DNA of 64,000 nt from Rs1 sp000416275 (GCA_965243635.1 OZ251574.1:4712001-4776000), one strand, 5' to 3'; positions 43,790 through 53,575 are shown, counted from the first letter of the stretch. Program-made: numbers and translations. Notes: a model not told the origin generated them from the sequence alone.

Positions 43790-44435
43790 CTTACCGAGGG
43801 AGAGTCTATAGCTCGAGGTTCGAGATGCACGATACTAGATGTAGGCGTTTGGTCATTCCAAATAACTGCATCTAGTATTGAGCAAATCGAGCTAGTGGAA
43901 ATTCCGCAGTAGACCGCTGTTCCTAGATGGAAACTAGTTAGTTTTCATCTAGAGGCAGAGGTCGTAGCGAGGGAGACCCAATGGTTCGAGATGCACGATA
44001 CTAGATGTAGGCGTTTGGTCATTCCAAATAACTGCATCTAGTATTGAGCAGATCGAGCTAGTGGAAATTCCGCAGTAGATAGCTGTTCCTAGATGGAAAC
44101 TAATTAGTTTTCATCTAGAGGCAGCGGTCGTAGCGAGGGAGACCCAATGGTTCGAGATGCACGATACTAGATGTAGGCGTTTGGTCATTCCAAATAACTG
44201 CATCTAGTATTGAGCAAATCGAGCTAGTGGAAATTCCGCAGTAGACCTCTGCCTCTAGATGGAAACTAGTTAGTTTTCATCTAGAGGCAGAGGTCGTAGC
44301 GAGGGAGACCCAATGGTTCGAGATGCACGATACTAGATGTAGGCGTTTGGTCATTCCAAATAACTGCATCTAGTATTGAGCAAATCGAGCTAGTGGGGCT
44401 TGCGCAGTAGACCGCTGCCTCTAGATGGAAACTAG
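43790..44435. repeat. 166-bp tandem repeat, about 3.8 units, between tex and pilU
   Basis: CGAGATGCACGATACTAGATG recurs at 43821, 43987, 44153 and 44319, exactly 166 bp apart. Each unit has two inverted pairs: ACTAGATG...CATCTAGT and CTAGATGGAAACTA...TAGTTTTCATCTAG. Unit-to-unit differences are few. The last unit runs into the pilU stop codon. No gene in it. The hairpins could serve as bidirectional terminators for the convergent genes. Confidence 0.93.
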
Positions 44436-45542
44436 TTAATCTTGTAGAGAAAACTGGTTTTGTGAGGCAGCGCTAGCTGGAGTTTCAGCACTGAGCTTAA
44501 TCATTAAGCGTAAATCATTGGCCGAATCAGCCGATAAAATCGCAGAGTCATAAGTGATTTCGCCCTTGATGTACAAGTTGTATAGCGATTGATCAAAGGT
44601 TTGCATACCCAAATTATTGGATTTTTTCATCACCTCTTTAATTTCGCTAAATCTACCTTTGCGAATTAACTCTCCGATTAAAGGCGTATTGGTTAATATT
44701 TCAGTGGCGACCCGGCGACCTTCGCCGTTTTTCGCTGGGATCAATTGCTGAGCAACAATCGCTTTCAAATTAACCGACAGCTCTAAGCGCAGCTTGTTAT
44801 GGTATTCCGCGGGGAACATATTAATAATTCGATTGAGTGCTTGATCGGCATTATTGGCGTGCAGTGTCGCCAGACATAGCTGGCCGGTCTCGGCGAAAGT
44901 TAAACCATAGCCCATCACCTCTGAATTGCGTATTTCACCCATTAAAATAACATCGGGTGATTGCCGCAGACTATTGTGCAAGGCGTTTTCAAAGGATTCA
45001 GTATCTATGCTGACTTCTCGTTGGGTAACGATACTCTGCTTGTGATCGTGCATGTATTCAATCGGGTCTTCGATGGTAATAATATGACCGGCACTGTGCG
45101 TATTGCGGTAGTCTATTAACGAGGCTAAAGAAGTAGTCTTTCCCGTTCCAGTTGCGCCTACAAATAGAATAAGCCCCCGCTTGGAAAGCGCTAAATTTTT
45201 TAACACTTGGGGTAGCTGTAATTCATCCATGCTAGGGATTTCAGTATGAATACGACGAATAACCATTGCAGGGGTTCCACGCTGATAGTAAGCGCTGACT
45301 CTAAAACGTCCTATGTCATTGCCAATGGCAAAATTACACTCTTGATGCTCTTCAAAGCCAGCTTTTTGCCGCTCGTTCATCGCACTAAACACTAAAGAGA
45401 TGACCGTATCGATATCTAATAATTGTTGCTCAATAGGCAATAAGACTCCGCTCACCCGAAGACTGGCTTTTGCCCCCACTACTAAAAACAAGTCAGAAGC
45501 TTTTTTTTCTACAATTTTTTGTAACAGTTCAGAAAGAATCAC
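44436..45542 (-). CDS. pilU: Type IV pilus retraction ATPase PilU
   Basis: 368-residue hexameric ATPase, paralogue of PilT, acting at the inner-membrane base of type IV pili in retraction. Walker A GATGTGKTT, Asp box and ITIEDPIEYMHDHKQSIVTQ, Walker B region LRQSPDVILMGEIRNSEV, His box TGQLCLATLHANNADQALNR. PilU-typical start SELLQKIVEKKASDLFLVVG. The C-terminus ends in a short Ser/Gln-rich tail. Lies 253 bp downstream of pilT in the same direction; the gap has no gene. Confidence 0.92.
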   Translation of the reverse strand: MILSELLQKIVEKKASDLFLVVGAKASLRVSGVLLPIEQQLLDIDTVISLVFSAMNERQKAGFEEHQECNFAIGNDIGRFRVSAYYQRGTPAMVIRRIHTEIPSMDELQLPQVLKNLALSKRGLILFVGATGTGKTTSLASLIDYRNTHSAGHIITIEDPIEYMHDHKQSIVTQREVSIDTESFENALHNSLRQSPDVILMGEIRNSEVMGYGLTFAETGQLCLATLHANNADQALNRIINMFPAEYHNKLRLELSVNLKAIVAQQLIPAKNGEGRRVATEILTNTPLIGELIRKGRFSEIKEVMKKSNNLGMQTFDQSLYNLYIKGEITYDSAILSADSANDLRLMIKLSAETPASAASQNQFSLQD

Positions 45543-45795
45543 GGATTACCTATTAACTGGTCTTATGTAGCTTATATCCTACAACAAATTTTCTTAGTGA
45601 AGCCAATCATTTGATGGATTTATGAGGTTATTCAGCAACATTTTTGCAATAATATTAAGATTCATGAAGTACTAGCATAAAGTATGTTCAACCTCTAAAA
45701 GTCATTTAAAGAAAAATATTACCAAGTAACAGTTATTACTGTGCCGCTCTGATGACTAGCGACCTAAAACACAGGCCGCCTATCATTAACAGGCT

Positions 45796-46830
45796 TTAAA
45801 AGGCCGTCGGTACTTTGGCTTTTTCTCTAGCTGTTTCACGAGTAATCAATCCATTACGCACCAAGTTAGTTAAAGACTGATCCATAGTGATCATGCCCAT
45901 CGCAGAGCCGGTTTGAATTGACGAGTATATTTGCGCCACTTTAGATTCACGAATCAAATTTCGAATCGCAGGTGTGCCGATCAATATCTCATGCACCGCC
46001 ACTCGACCACCACCCACTTTCGGCAATAAATTTTGCGATATAATCCCCTCTAGTGACTCGGAGAGCATCGCCCTTACCATGTCTTTTTCACCTCCTGGAA
46101 ACACATCGATAATTCGATCCATGGTTTTAGCCGCAGAAGTCGTATGTAAGGTACCAAAGACCAAGTGCCCAGTTTCAGCGGCGGAAATCGCCAACCGAAT
46201 AGTTTCTAGATCACGCATCTCGCCGACTAAGATAACATCTGGGTCTTCACGTAGCGCTGAGCGCAGAGCGGCGCTAAAACTGCGCGTATCACGGGAAATT
46301 TCGCGCTGATTAATTAAGCTCTTTTTGCTTTCATGGACAAATTCGATAGGATCTTCTAAGGTGAGGATATGATCGGCTCGGGTTTCATTAATATAGTCGA
46401 CCATCGCGGCTAAGGTGGTACTTTTACCAGAACCGGTCGGCCCAGTAACTAGTACCAACCCTCGAGGTTTGCTGGCTAAGGTCTCAAATATTTTACCCAT
46501 TCCCAGATCGTCCATACTCAATATTTTACTGGGGATGGTACGAAACACTGCAGCCGCGCCGCGATTTTGATTAAAAGCGTTAACCCTGAAACGCGCTAAG
46601 CCCGGTACTTCGAAGGAAAAATCAGCCTCCCAGTTATCTTCATAGTCTTTACGCACCTTATCACTCATAATATCGTAAATAAGGGTTTGTACTTCTTTGT
46701 TTTCAAGGGAATTCATTTTAATTCGGCGGATTTCACCGTCCACCCGTATCATTGGTGGCATTCCCGCTGTAATATGCAAATCTGATGCTTTTTGTTGCAC
46801 TGAAAAAGACAGTAACTCTGTAATATCCAT
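45796..46830 (-). CDS. pilT: Type IV pilus twitching motility ATPase PilT
   Basis: 344 residues, the standard PilT length. Opens MDITELLSFSVQQKASDLHI; Walker A GPTGSGKST, Asp box LTLEDPIEFVHESKKSLINQ, Walker B ALREDPDVILVGEMRDLETI, His box TGHLVFGTLHTTSAAKTMDR, and the PilT-specific retraction motif AIRNLIRE near residue 288. Drives pilus disassembly for twitching and DNA uptake. Upstream gap to yggS (divergent) carries miniature element B. Confidence 0.95.
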   Translation of the reverse strand: MDITELLSFSVQQKASDLHITAGMPPMIRVDGEIRRIKMNSLENKEVQTLIYDIMSDKVRKDYEDNWEADFSFEVPGLARFRVNAFNQNRGAAAVFRTIPSKILSMDDLGMGKIFETLASKPRGLVLVTGPTGSGKSTTLAAMVDYINETRADHILTLEDPIEFVHESKKSLINQREISRDTRSFSAALRSALREDPDVILVGEMRDLETIRLAISAAETGHLVFGTLHTTSAAKTMDRIIDVFPGGEKDMVRAMLSESLEGIISQNLLPKVGGGRVAVHEILIGTPAIRNLIRESKVAQIYSSIQTGSAMGMITMDQSLTNLVRNGLITRETAREKAKVPTAF

Positions 46831-46964
46831 ATATTAATATTCTCTTTATATAATATTTATTACGCCAATAAAATTGCGCGGTGCTAATGAATCAGTGTTA
46901 ACACCGATACAGCAGCTCTAATTTTGAGTTTAAATGGAACCTAGATTAGGGTGTATTAGTTATA

Positions 46965-47126
46965 TCCTGAATTAGTGAATTCAAAGTAAACACAAAGTGC
47001 AAGGTATTAGTTTTACAGTGGAATGAAAAAGCACCCACTGCACACATAGGCTCACTGGGGATTTTCTAACCGCTATAGAATCAAGAGCTCACCCTATGTA
47101 CGTGCAGTGAAATTACCAACTCAGGT
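46965..47126. repeat. Miniature element B, copy in the pilT-yggS gap
   Basis: TCCTGAATTAGTGAATTCAAAG ... GTTTTACAGTGGAATG ... GTGCAGTGAAATTACC ... TCAGGT. Both ends pair imperfectly and are flanked by TA. It occupies the shared promoter gap (46831-47280), where nothing else was recognised. Confidence 0.75.
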
Positions 47127-47280
47127 TAATACTAATGTTAATAATCACTTAGTTACAGAGAAAACAGCTAAAACAGCGAATAAACATGTCTATTCTTCTG
47201 CTCTGCCCAATCGGACTTAATCAACCCAGACGTGCATGAGCACATTCGCGGATGATTGTTAGATTTTTAGCCTACAGACG

Positions 47281-47988
47281 ATGATCAATATGATAAACAT
47301 AGTAAACAATTTCACCCAGGTAAGTCTGAACATCAGCAATTTTTGCACTGCCAGTCACAGAGCCGCCAATAGCGTGCTATTACTGGCGGTCAGCAAAACC
47401 AGAAGCGCCGCGCAACTCGCTGAGCTATATCGAGCTGGGCAACGTCATTTCGGCGAAAACTATCTGCAAGAAGCATTAGATAAACAGCAATTATTAGCCG
47501 ATTTACCGCTGATATGGCATTTCATTGGCCCCATCCAATCCAACAAAACTCGTGCAATCGCGGAAAATTTTAGCTGGGTGCACAGTATTGATCGCTTAAA
47601 AATAGCCAAGCGCTTAGCTGAGCAACGCCCTGTTGATTTGGCACCACTGAATGTCTGCATTCAAGTCAATATATCTAATGAAGCCAACAAGGCCGGTTGC
47701 CTCTCTCAAGACTGCCTGGCTTTAATTAGTCAAATTTCAGAGTTTAAGCAACTGAAAGTGCGCGGCCTAATGGCAATTCCAAAAGCCACAGAAAATGTTG
47801 TTGAACAGCGTGCGGCTTTTGCCGCCATGTCTCAGCTTTTACTACAGTGCCAAGCCAAGTACCCTGATCTAGATACGTTATCGATGGGCATGTCGGCCGA
47901 CATTGAACCGGCTATTGCACAGGGGGCAACCATTGTACGAGTGGGCACCGCTTTATTTGGCCCTAGAATTTATAGCCAAGACCCTTGA
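47281..47988 (+). CDS. yggS: Pyridoxal phosphate homeostasis protein YggS
   Basis: 235-residue PLP-binding TIM-barrel protein (YggS/PLPBP). LLAVSKTRSAAQLAELYRAG holds the PLP lysine, followed by RHFGENYLQEALDKQ, WHFIGPIQSNKT and a C-terminal LSMGMSADIEPAIAQGATIV (LSMGMS.D...AI..G.T.VR), all diagnostic. Start at ATG 47281, or ATG 47290 three codons in; no strong ribosome site distinguishes them. First of the yggS-proC-yggT group, whose order is widely conserved. Confidence 0.92.
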   Translation: MINMINIVNNFTQVSLNISNFCTASHRAANSVLLLAVSKTRSAAQLAELYRAGQRHFGENYLQEALDKQQLLADLPLIWHFIGPIQSNKTRAIAENFSWVHSIDRLKIAKRLAEQRPVDLAPLNVCIQVNISNEANKAGCLSQDCLALISQISEFKQLKVRGLMAIPKATENVVEQRAAFAAMSQLLLQCQAKYPDLDTLSMGMSADIEPAIAQGATIVRVGTALFGPRIYSQDP

Positions 47989-48083
47989 TGCCTAGAGATC
48001 TAGGTAGGATAACCAAATAGGATAAATAGTCGCAGTAACCCATCACTGCACCCTTTAAACTTTTACAGATTGAGAGCCACATT

Positions 48084-48899
48084 ATGCAACCAAATATCGC
48101 TTTTATCGGCGCAGGTAACATGTCCAGAGCCATTTTTGGCGGCATGCTAGCCAATGGCTACCCCGCCGAAAAAATCACCGCGACCGGTAGAGACATTAAC
48201 AAACTGGCCGATCTCGCCGATCAAGGCATGCATGTAACTACCGACAATGGTGCCGCGATGGCGAGTGCAGATATTGTATTTTTAGCCCTCAAACCGCAAC
48301 TAATGCACAGCGTTATTAGCCCTTTAGCGGATCTTGCGCAACAACATAAGCCACTGATTGTATCAGTTGCTGCCGGTATTACCGCCGACAGTATCAATCG
48401 TTGGCTCGGTGGTAACTTGGCGATTATTCGCTGCATGCCCAACACCCCGGCACTAGTACAACAAGGCGCCAGTGCTCTATGTGCCAATCAACAGGTCAGC
48501 GCACAGCAAAAACAGCAAGTGCAAACCATGATTGCCAGTACCGGCATCGCGCTGTGGGTAGAGACCGAAGAGCAACTAGATGTTGTCACAGCTCTCTCTG
48601 GTTCCGGCCCCGCTTACTTTTTCATGCTGATGGAATCGATGATCAATGCGGCGGTTGCACAGGGTCTACCTAAAGATATCGCGCAGCAGCTCGCCCTACA
48701 AACGGCGCAAGGCGCGGCAACGATCGCACAGCACAGTGATGTCGATCCCGCTGAATTACGCCGCAGAGTGACCTCCCCCAAAGGCACCACGGAACAGGCG
48801 ATACTATATTTTGAGCAAGAAAATTTCCCGGAGATAATCAAACAGGGAATGCAGAAAAACATTAACCGCTCGAAACAGTTAGCCGTTGAGCTAGGATAG
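48084..48899 (+). CDS. proC: Pyrroline-5-carboxylate reductase
   Basis: 271 residues; reduces 1-pyrroline-5-carboxylate to proline with NAD(P)H in the cytoplasm. Rossmann start IAFIGAGNMSRAIFGGMLANG, ALKPQLM, then IIRCMPNTPALVQQGASAL, and the C-terminal signature SGSGPAYFFMLMESMINAAV with VTSPKGTTEQA. GAGAG lies before the ATG at 48084. Same strand as yggS with a 95-bp gap. Confidence 0.95.
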   Translation: MQPNIAFIGAGNMSRAIFGGMLANGYPAEKITATGRDINKLADLADQGMHVTTDNGAAMASADIVFLALKPQLMHSVISPLADLAQQHKPLIVSVAAGITADSINRWLGGNLAIIRCMPNTPALVQQGASALCANQQVSAQQKQQVQTMIASTGIALWVETEEQLDVVTALSGSGPAYFFMLMESMINAAVAQGLPKDIAQQLALQTAQGAATIAQHSDVDPAELRRRVTSPKGTTEQAILYFEQENFPEIIKQGMQKNINRSKQLAVELG

Positions 48900-49020
48900 T
48901 GGTAGCGGCTTTGGCTACTTGCCTTCAAAAAAAAAGTCACCCGTTACCTGCACTAGCACAATAACTGCATGCTAGACCTAGATTTTAACAACAATTCAGT
49001 AAATTGAATGCTAAACTTTA

Positions 49021-49091
49021 ACCTGAATTAGTGACTTCACTGCAACACATAGCGCAAGCTCTGCATTCACTTTGAAACCACAGATTCAGGT
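49021..49091. repeat. Miniature element B, short form
   Basis: 71 bp: ACCTGAATTAGTGACTTCACTG ... ACCACAGATTCAGGT. Both ends of the full element are kept and the middle is deleted. Confidence 0.75.
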
Positions 49092-49128
49092 TTAACCTAA
49101 GTCAAACACCACATTGGGCACTTTAATT

Positions 49129-49671
49129 ATGGAATCAAATCCACTAGTTTTTATTATTCGCACTTTGGGCGAATTGTATATTTTCATTTTACTGCTACGC
49201 TTTTTATTGCAAGTAGTTAAAGCAGATTACTACAACCCTATCTGCCAAGGGGTAGTAAGCGCTACCAAACCGGTACTAGCTCCGCTGCAAAAAATACTGC
49301 CTAAAATTTTAAATATCGACATATCACCGCTAGTTTTTGCCTTTGTTGCTAAAGCAATTGTGCTGTATGTCGCCTATGCGATCGGCAATCAAATCATCCC
49401 GCTCCCCATGCTCAGTGTGTACGCTTCGCTCGGCGTGTTAAACACTTTTTTAGACGTGATATTTTATGCGATGGTAGGCTCTATCATTATCAGTTGGATT
49501 GCACCAGATAGCCCCCATCCAGCCCCACAGCTGATTATGCAAGTGACGGCACCGATCTACAAACTAGTCAATAAAGTGCTACCTCCACTTGGCGGTTTTG
49601 ATTTGTCGCCGATCGTGGTTATTCTATCGATCCAATTGATTCAATATCAGATGCGCCTATTTATCATTTAA
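49129..49671 (+). CDS. YggT family membrane protein
   Basis: 180 residues with two YggT repeats (each with two hydrophobic helices, about 5-75 and 95-175). Motifs RFLLQVVKADYYNPICQGVV and SWIAPDSPHPAPQLIMQVTA are typical. I prefer ATG 49129 (MESNPLVFIIRTL); a TTG 15 bp upstream at 49114 is possible. Inner membrane, function unsettled in Proteobacteria. Next in the conserved proC-yggT order. Confidence 0.88.
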   Translation: MESNPLVFIIRTLGELYIFILLLRFLLQVVKADYYNPICQGVVSATKPVLAPLQKILPKILNIDISPLVFAFVAKAIVLYVAYAIGNQIIPLPMLSVYASLGVLNTFLDVIFYAMVGSIIISWIAPDSPHPAPQLIMQVTAPIYKLVNKVLPPLGGFDLSPIVVILSIQLIQYQMRLFII

Positions 49672-49698
49672 TTATGACCAGGTAATGAGAAAAAATAG

Positions 49699-50172
49699 AT
49701 GAAAAATTTATTAAATAGCTTGGCCAAAATACTGATTTTTAGCGCGCTGAGTTTTACTTTTATTAGCCAGAGCGCTAGCGCTGAAAATGTTCTTGAAACC
49801 CCTGATTATATAATCCACTACAACGCCTTCAATAGCACCGCTATTGATGCGACTGCCGCCAAGCAAAACAATTTAATCCGCAGTAAGTATACCGGTATGC
49901 TGAATATTGCAGTGTTCAAGAAACAAGCCGATGACAGCACTGTGCCAGTAAAAAGCATTAACCGTGGCACCGTTGAGAACCTATTGCGCCAACAGCAGAG
50001 CTTAACCTTTAAAACTATCGTAGAAGGCAGCGCTAAAAACCGAGCTATTTACTACATCGCCAGCTTCCGTTTTGCCGATGAAGAGCAAATGAACTTTGCC
50101 ATTGAGCTGCAACCAGACCCGAACCAAGCCCCGATCAAACTGACTTTAACGCAAGTATTTTACGTCCAATAG
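49699..50172 (+). CDS. DUF4426 domain-containing protein
   Basis: 157 residues with a signal peptide at about 1-28 (LLNSLAKILIFSALSFTFIS, cleaved near ASA-EN). The mature part, YIIHYNAFNSTAIDATAAKQNNL, matches DUF4426, a periplasmic protein of unknown role usually encoded between metW and rdgB in gammaproteobacteria. Here it follows yggT directly: metX and metW, which often stand in between, are absent. GTAATGAG precedes the ATG. Stop is 9 nt before rdgB. Confidence 0.85.
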   Translation: MKNLLNSLAKILIFSALSFTFISQSASAENVLETPDYIIHYNAFNSTAIDATAAKQNNLIRSKYTGMLNIAVFKKQADDSTVPVKSINRGTVENLLRQQQSLTFKTIVEGSAKNRAIYYIASFRFADEEQMNFAIELQPDPNQAPIKLTLTQVFYVQ

Positions 50173-50181
50173 AGCCCTTAA

Positions 50182-50793
50182 ATGATAGAAAAAATAGTAC
50201 TAGCCAGCTCCAACCAAGGTAAATTGCAAGAGTTTGGTGAAATTTTTGCCGCTATGCACATTCAGCTAATTAGCCAGCAGTCACTAAACGTCAGCGACGC
50301 CGATGAAACCGGACTAACCTTCGTCGAAAATGCTATTTTAAAAGCCAGACATGCCTGTCAAGTTACCGGTTTGCCAGCCTTAGCTGACGATTCAGGTTTA
50401 GAAGTTGATGCGCTGTTAGGCGCCCCTGGTATTTACTCTTCACGTTATTCAGGGAGCGGTGATGCGGCGAACAACCTTAAGTTATTAGCTGCTATGGCGG
50501 GGGTAGAGGACCACAAACGCAGCGCCAGATTTCGCTGTGCGCTGGTCTTTATGCGCCACGCAAACGATCCGACTCCGCTCATTTGCCAGGGGACTTTGCA
50601 GGGCAGTATTTTAACCACCGCCAGAGGCGAGGCAGGCTTTGGTTACGACCCGATCTTTTTAGTTGAGCCGAGCTTAATTGGCGGCCTATCTAAATCATCG
50701 GCCGAGCTAAGTCCTGCACAAAAGCACAGCATCAGCCATCGCGGTCAAGCGGTAGCGGACTTTGTCCAGCAGATAGATAGCTATTTAAAATAG
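50182..50793 (+). CDS. rdgB: dITP/XTP pyrophosphatase RdgB (non-canonical NTPase)
   Basis: 203 residues. Hydrolyses ITP, dITP and XTP to keep them out of nucleic acids. Signature SNQGKLQEFGEIF near the N-terminus, LADDSGLEVDALLGAPGIYS with the catalytic Asp, GEAGFGYDPIF and a C-terminal SHRGQA. ATG at 50182 lies 9 nt after the DUF4426 stop, so probably co-transcribed; ATG preceded by GAGCCC. Confidence 0.95.
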   Translation: MIEKIVLASSNQGKLQEFGEIFAAMHIQLISQQSLNVSDADETGLTFVENAILKARHACQVTGLPALADDSGLEVDALLGAPGIYSSRYSGSGDAANNLKLLAAMAGVEDHKRSARFRCALVFMRHANDPTPLICQGTLQGSILTTARGEAGFGYDPIFLVEPSLIGGLSKSSAELSPAQKHSISHRGQAVADFVQQIDSYLK

Positions 50794-50851
50794 CTATCAC
50801 TACTTTTACAGCACCCCTAAATTCAACCCGATAATACAGTCAGCTAGATTA

Positions 50852-52024
50852 ATGCCTATCAACAACAACCCAGCACAACCACCAGAGCTGCCGCCACTAG
50901 CACTGTATATTCACATTCCCTGGTGCATTAAAAAATGCCCGTACTGTGACTTCAACTCGCACGCGGTACGTGGCGAAATCCCCGAGCAAGCATACGTTAA
51001 AACCTTACTGGCAGATTTAAATCACGAGCGAGAAGCTGCCCAGGGGCGGGAGATCAGCAGCATCTTTATCGGTGGCGGAACCCCGAGTTTATTTAGCGCG
51101 TCGGCCATCGCAGAGATTCTGCACGGCGCCGACAAAATAGTGCCTTTTGCCAGCAATATTGAAATCACTATGGAGGCAAACCCCGGTACTTTCGAGCAGC
51201 AGCGCTTTGAAGGTTTTAAAGCCGCGGGGGTCAATCGTTTATCTATCGGTGTACAGAGTTTCAACGATCAGCATTTAGCACTACTGGGACGCGTGCACTC
51301 CAGCGCAGAGGCGATCAAGGCGATTAGTGCCGCGCAGCGGATTGGTTTTGCCCATATCAATATCGATTTAATGCATGGTTTAGCCGAGCAAATCCCCGCT
51401 CAAGCCATGCAAGATTTAGCCACTGGCCTAGCGCTCGGCACCGATCATCTCTCTTGGTATCAACTGACCATAGAGCCCAATACCGAGTTCCACGCCCGAC
51501 CTCCCACCCTGCCCGATTTAGATGTTCTGTGGGATATTCAGCAACGGGGCCAAGCGCTAATTAGTGACGCCGGTTTTAACCAGTATGAAATTTCCGCTTA
51601 CGCTCAAGCCGACAGTCAAGCGCAACACAATATCAATTACTGGCAATTCGGTGACTACTTCGGGATCGGCGCAGGAGCGCATGGCAAATTGAGTTTTTGG
51701 GATACGCAAAAGAATAGTTTAGAGGTGCACAGGCGCTGGAAAAAGCGTTCACCTAAGGCCTATTTGAACAGCGTTGATTTAATCGGAGGGCAAAATTTAA
51801 TTACAGCAGATGAGCTGCCTTTTGAATTTATGATGAATGCACTGCGCTTAACTGATGGCGTGCCCACTCAGTTTTACCAACAGCGTACCGGCCAATCTTT
51901 AGCCTCTATTGAAAAAGAGCTGCAGCTTGCACAGCGCAAAGGCTTGTTGCAAGTTGACCAGAGAATAGCCCCCACTAAGCAAGGCGCTCTGTTTTTAAAT
52001 GATTTATTAGAATACTTTGTCTAA
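50852..52024 (+). CDS. hemW: Radical SAM protein HemW (heme chaperone)
   Basis: 390 residues. Radical SAM cluster motif C-x3-C-x2-C is visible as WCIKKCPYCDFNSHA at about residues 25-39. GGGTPSLF, SIGVQSF and LMHGLAEQIP follow, then the C-terminal HemN_C-like domain. Formerly annotated as HemN-like; HemW lacks coproporphyrinogen oxidase activity and acts in heme delivery. Last gene of the rdgB group; the bidirectional hairpin at 52033 follows. Confidence 0.93.
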   Translation: MPINNNPAQPPELPPLALYIHIPWCIKKCPYCDFNSHAVRGEIPEQAYVKTLLADLNHEREAAQGREISSIFIGGGTPSLFSASAIAEILHGADKIVPFASNIEITMEANPGTFEQQRFEGFKAAGVNRLSIGVQSFNDQHLALLGRVHSSAEAIKAISAAQRIGFAHINIDLMHGLAEQIPAQAMQDLATGLALGTDHLSWYQLTIEPNTEFHARPPTLPDLDVLWDIQQRGQALISDAGFNQYEISAYAQADSQAQHNINYWQFGDYFGIGAGAHGKLSFWDTQKNSLEVHRRWKKRSPKAYLNSVDLIGGQNLITADELPFEFMMNALRLTDGVPTQFYQQRTGQSLASIEKELQLAQRKGLLQVDQRIAPTKQGALFLNDLLEYFV

Positions 52025-52032
52025 ATATATGT

Positions 52033-52068
52033 GCCGCGCCGAATCGTGCATGCAAGATTCGGCGCGGC
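52033..52068. terminator. Bidirectional hairpin between hemW and mmsA
   Basis: GCCGCGCCGAATC (52033-52045) pairs perfectly with GATTCGGCGCGGC (52056-52068) around a 10-nt loop. Convergent genes end on either side. Confidence 0.8.
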
Positions 52069-52084
52069 GCTCAATGAGCAGTGT

Positions 52085-53575
52085 TTATGATGGGAAGGCG
52101 AACTGCGCCCCTTCACGAACACCCGCTGAAGGCCAGCGCTGAGTAATAGTTTTACGCTTAGTGTAGAACCTGACTGAATCAGGGCCGTAGGCATGTAAGT
52201 CACCAAACAGTGAACGCTTCCAACCACCAAAGCTGTGGTAGGAGACCGGCACTGGTAATGGCACGTTGATGCCGACCATTCCCACTTGAATATTATCGCT
52301 AAAGTAACGTGCTGCCTCACCATCTCGAGTGAAGATACAAGTACCGTTGCCATATTCATGGCTATCGATAAGCTCCATTGCCTCCTGCATAGTATTAACC
52401 CGTACTACGACTAGTACTGGACCAAAAATTTCTTCTTTGTAGCTCAGCATGTCGGTGGTTACATTATCAATTAAGGTGCCGCCGACAAAATAGCCGTTTG
52501 CAAAGCCTTCAACTTTAGGATTACGTCCATCGACAACGATCGTTGCACCATCCTTTTCAGCACCGCTAATATAGCCATTCACTTTATCTTGATGGGCTTT
52601 AGTGATCACTGGACCAAAATCGTTAGAGCTATCTGAGTAGGCACCTACTTTTAAACTTGCCATGCCTTTTTTCAATTTTTCAATCAATTGATCAGCTGCT
52701 TGATCGCCAACCGCGACGACACAAGACAGTGCCATGCAACGCTCGCCAGAGGATCCAAAGGCCGCACCTATTAAGGCTTGTGCCGCGTTATCCATATCGG
52801 CATCCGGCATAATGATCGCGTGGTTCTTAGCCCCACCTAGCGCTTGGCAACGCTTGCCGTTAGCACTGGCAGTCGTGTAGATGTACTCGGCAATCGGCGT
52901 TGATCCAACAAAGCTAACCGCCATTACTCTTTTATCTGTTAACAAAGTGTCGACAGCGACTTTGTCACCATTGACCACGTTCATCACTCCGACAGGTAAA
53001 CCCGCATCAATTAATAGCTGCGCGATGAACATTGTAGAGGAGGGATCACGCTCTGATGGCTTTAAAACAAAGCAGTTACCGCAGACAATCGCCATTGGGT
53101 ACATCCACAGCGGCACCATGGCAGGAAAGTTAAACGGCGTAATACCGGCAACCACACCTAGTGGCTGAAACTCGCTCCATGAATCGATAGCTGGACCAAC
53201 ATTTTTACTGTGCTCACCTTTTAGTAACTGTGGCGCATAGCATGCGAATTCAACGTTCTCGATGCCGCGCTGTAACTCACCCATCGCATCGTGTGAAATT
53301 TTACCGTGTTCCTCACCGATCAACTGGCAAATTTTCTCAGCGTTATCTTCCAGGAGTTGCTTAAACTTGAACATCACACGTGCACGCTTAGCCACCGGAG
53401 TATTACGCCATGCGGGAAAAGCTGCCTGTGCCGCGGCAATTGCATCTTCAACTGTCTCTTGACTCGCGAGCGCCACTTGCTTAGCTACTTCACCAGTGGA
53501 TGGATTGAAAACGTCTTGAGTGCGTTCGCTATCGGCAACGTTTACGCCATTAATCATGTGTCCTATTGTGTTCAT
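52085..53575 (-). CDS. mmsA: CoA-acylating (methyl)malonate-semialdehyde dehydrogenase
   Basis: 496-residue aldehyde dehydrogenase. NAD-binding FNFPAMVPLWMYPMAI, FVGSTPIAEYIY, and the catalytic region FGSSGERCMALS with C280. The R-C-M-A-L motif and GITPFNFPAMVPLWM are specific to MmsA/IolA. It turns malonate semialdehyde or methylmalonate semialdehyde into acetyl-CoA or propionyl-CoA plus CO2. In this locus it completes degradation of uracil or thymine. ATG at 53575. Same strand as the transaminase 360 bp upstream. Confidence 0.95.
   Translation of the reverse strand: MNTIGHMINGVNVADSERTQDVFNPSTGEVAKQVALASQETVEDAIAAAQAAFPAWRNTPVAKRARVMFKFKQLLEDNAEKICQLIGEEHGKISHDAMGELQRGIENVEFACYAPQLLKGEHSKNVGPAIDSWSEFQPLGVVAGITPFNFPAMVPLWMYPMAIVCGNCFVLKPSERDPSSTMFIAQLLIDAGLPVGVMNVVNGDKVAVDTLLTDKRVMAVSFVGSTPIAEYIYTTASANGKRCQALGGAKNHAIIMPDADMDNAAQALIGAAFGSSGERCMALSCVVAVGDQAADQLIEKLKKGMASLKVGAYSDSSNDFGPVITKAHQDKVNGYISGAEKDGATIVVDGRNPKVEGFANGYFVGGTLIDNVTTDMLSYKEEIFGPVLVVVRVNTMQEAMELIDSHEYGNGTCIFTRDGEAARYFSDNIQVGMVGINVPLPVPVSYHSFGGWKRSLFGDLHAYGPDSVRFYTKRKTITQRWPSAGVREGAQFAFPS

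Noticed and set aside
43790..44435. Integron attC-like array or CRISPR
   Set aside because: The entire 166-bp period is conserved, with no cassettes, no spacers and no integrase.
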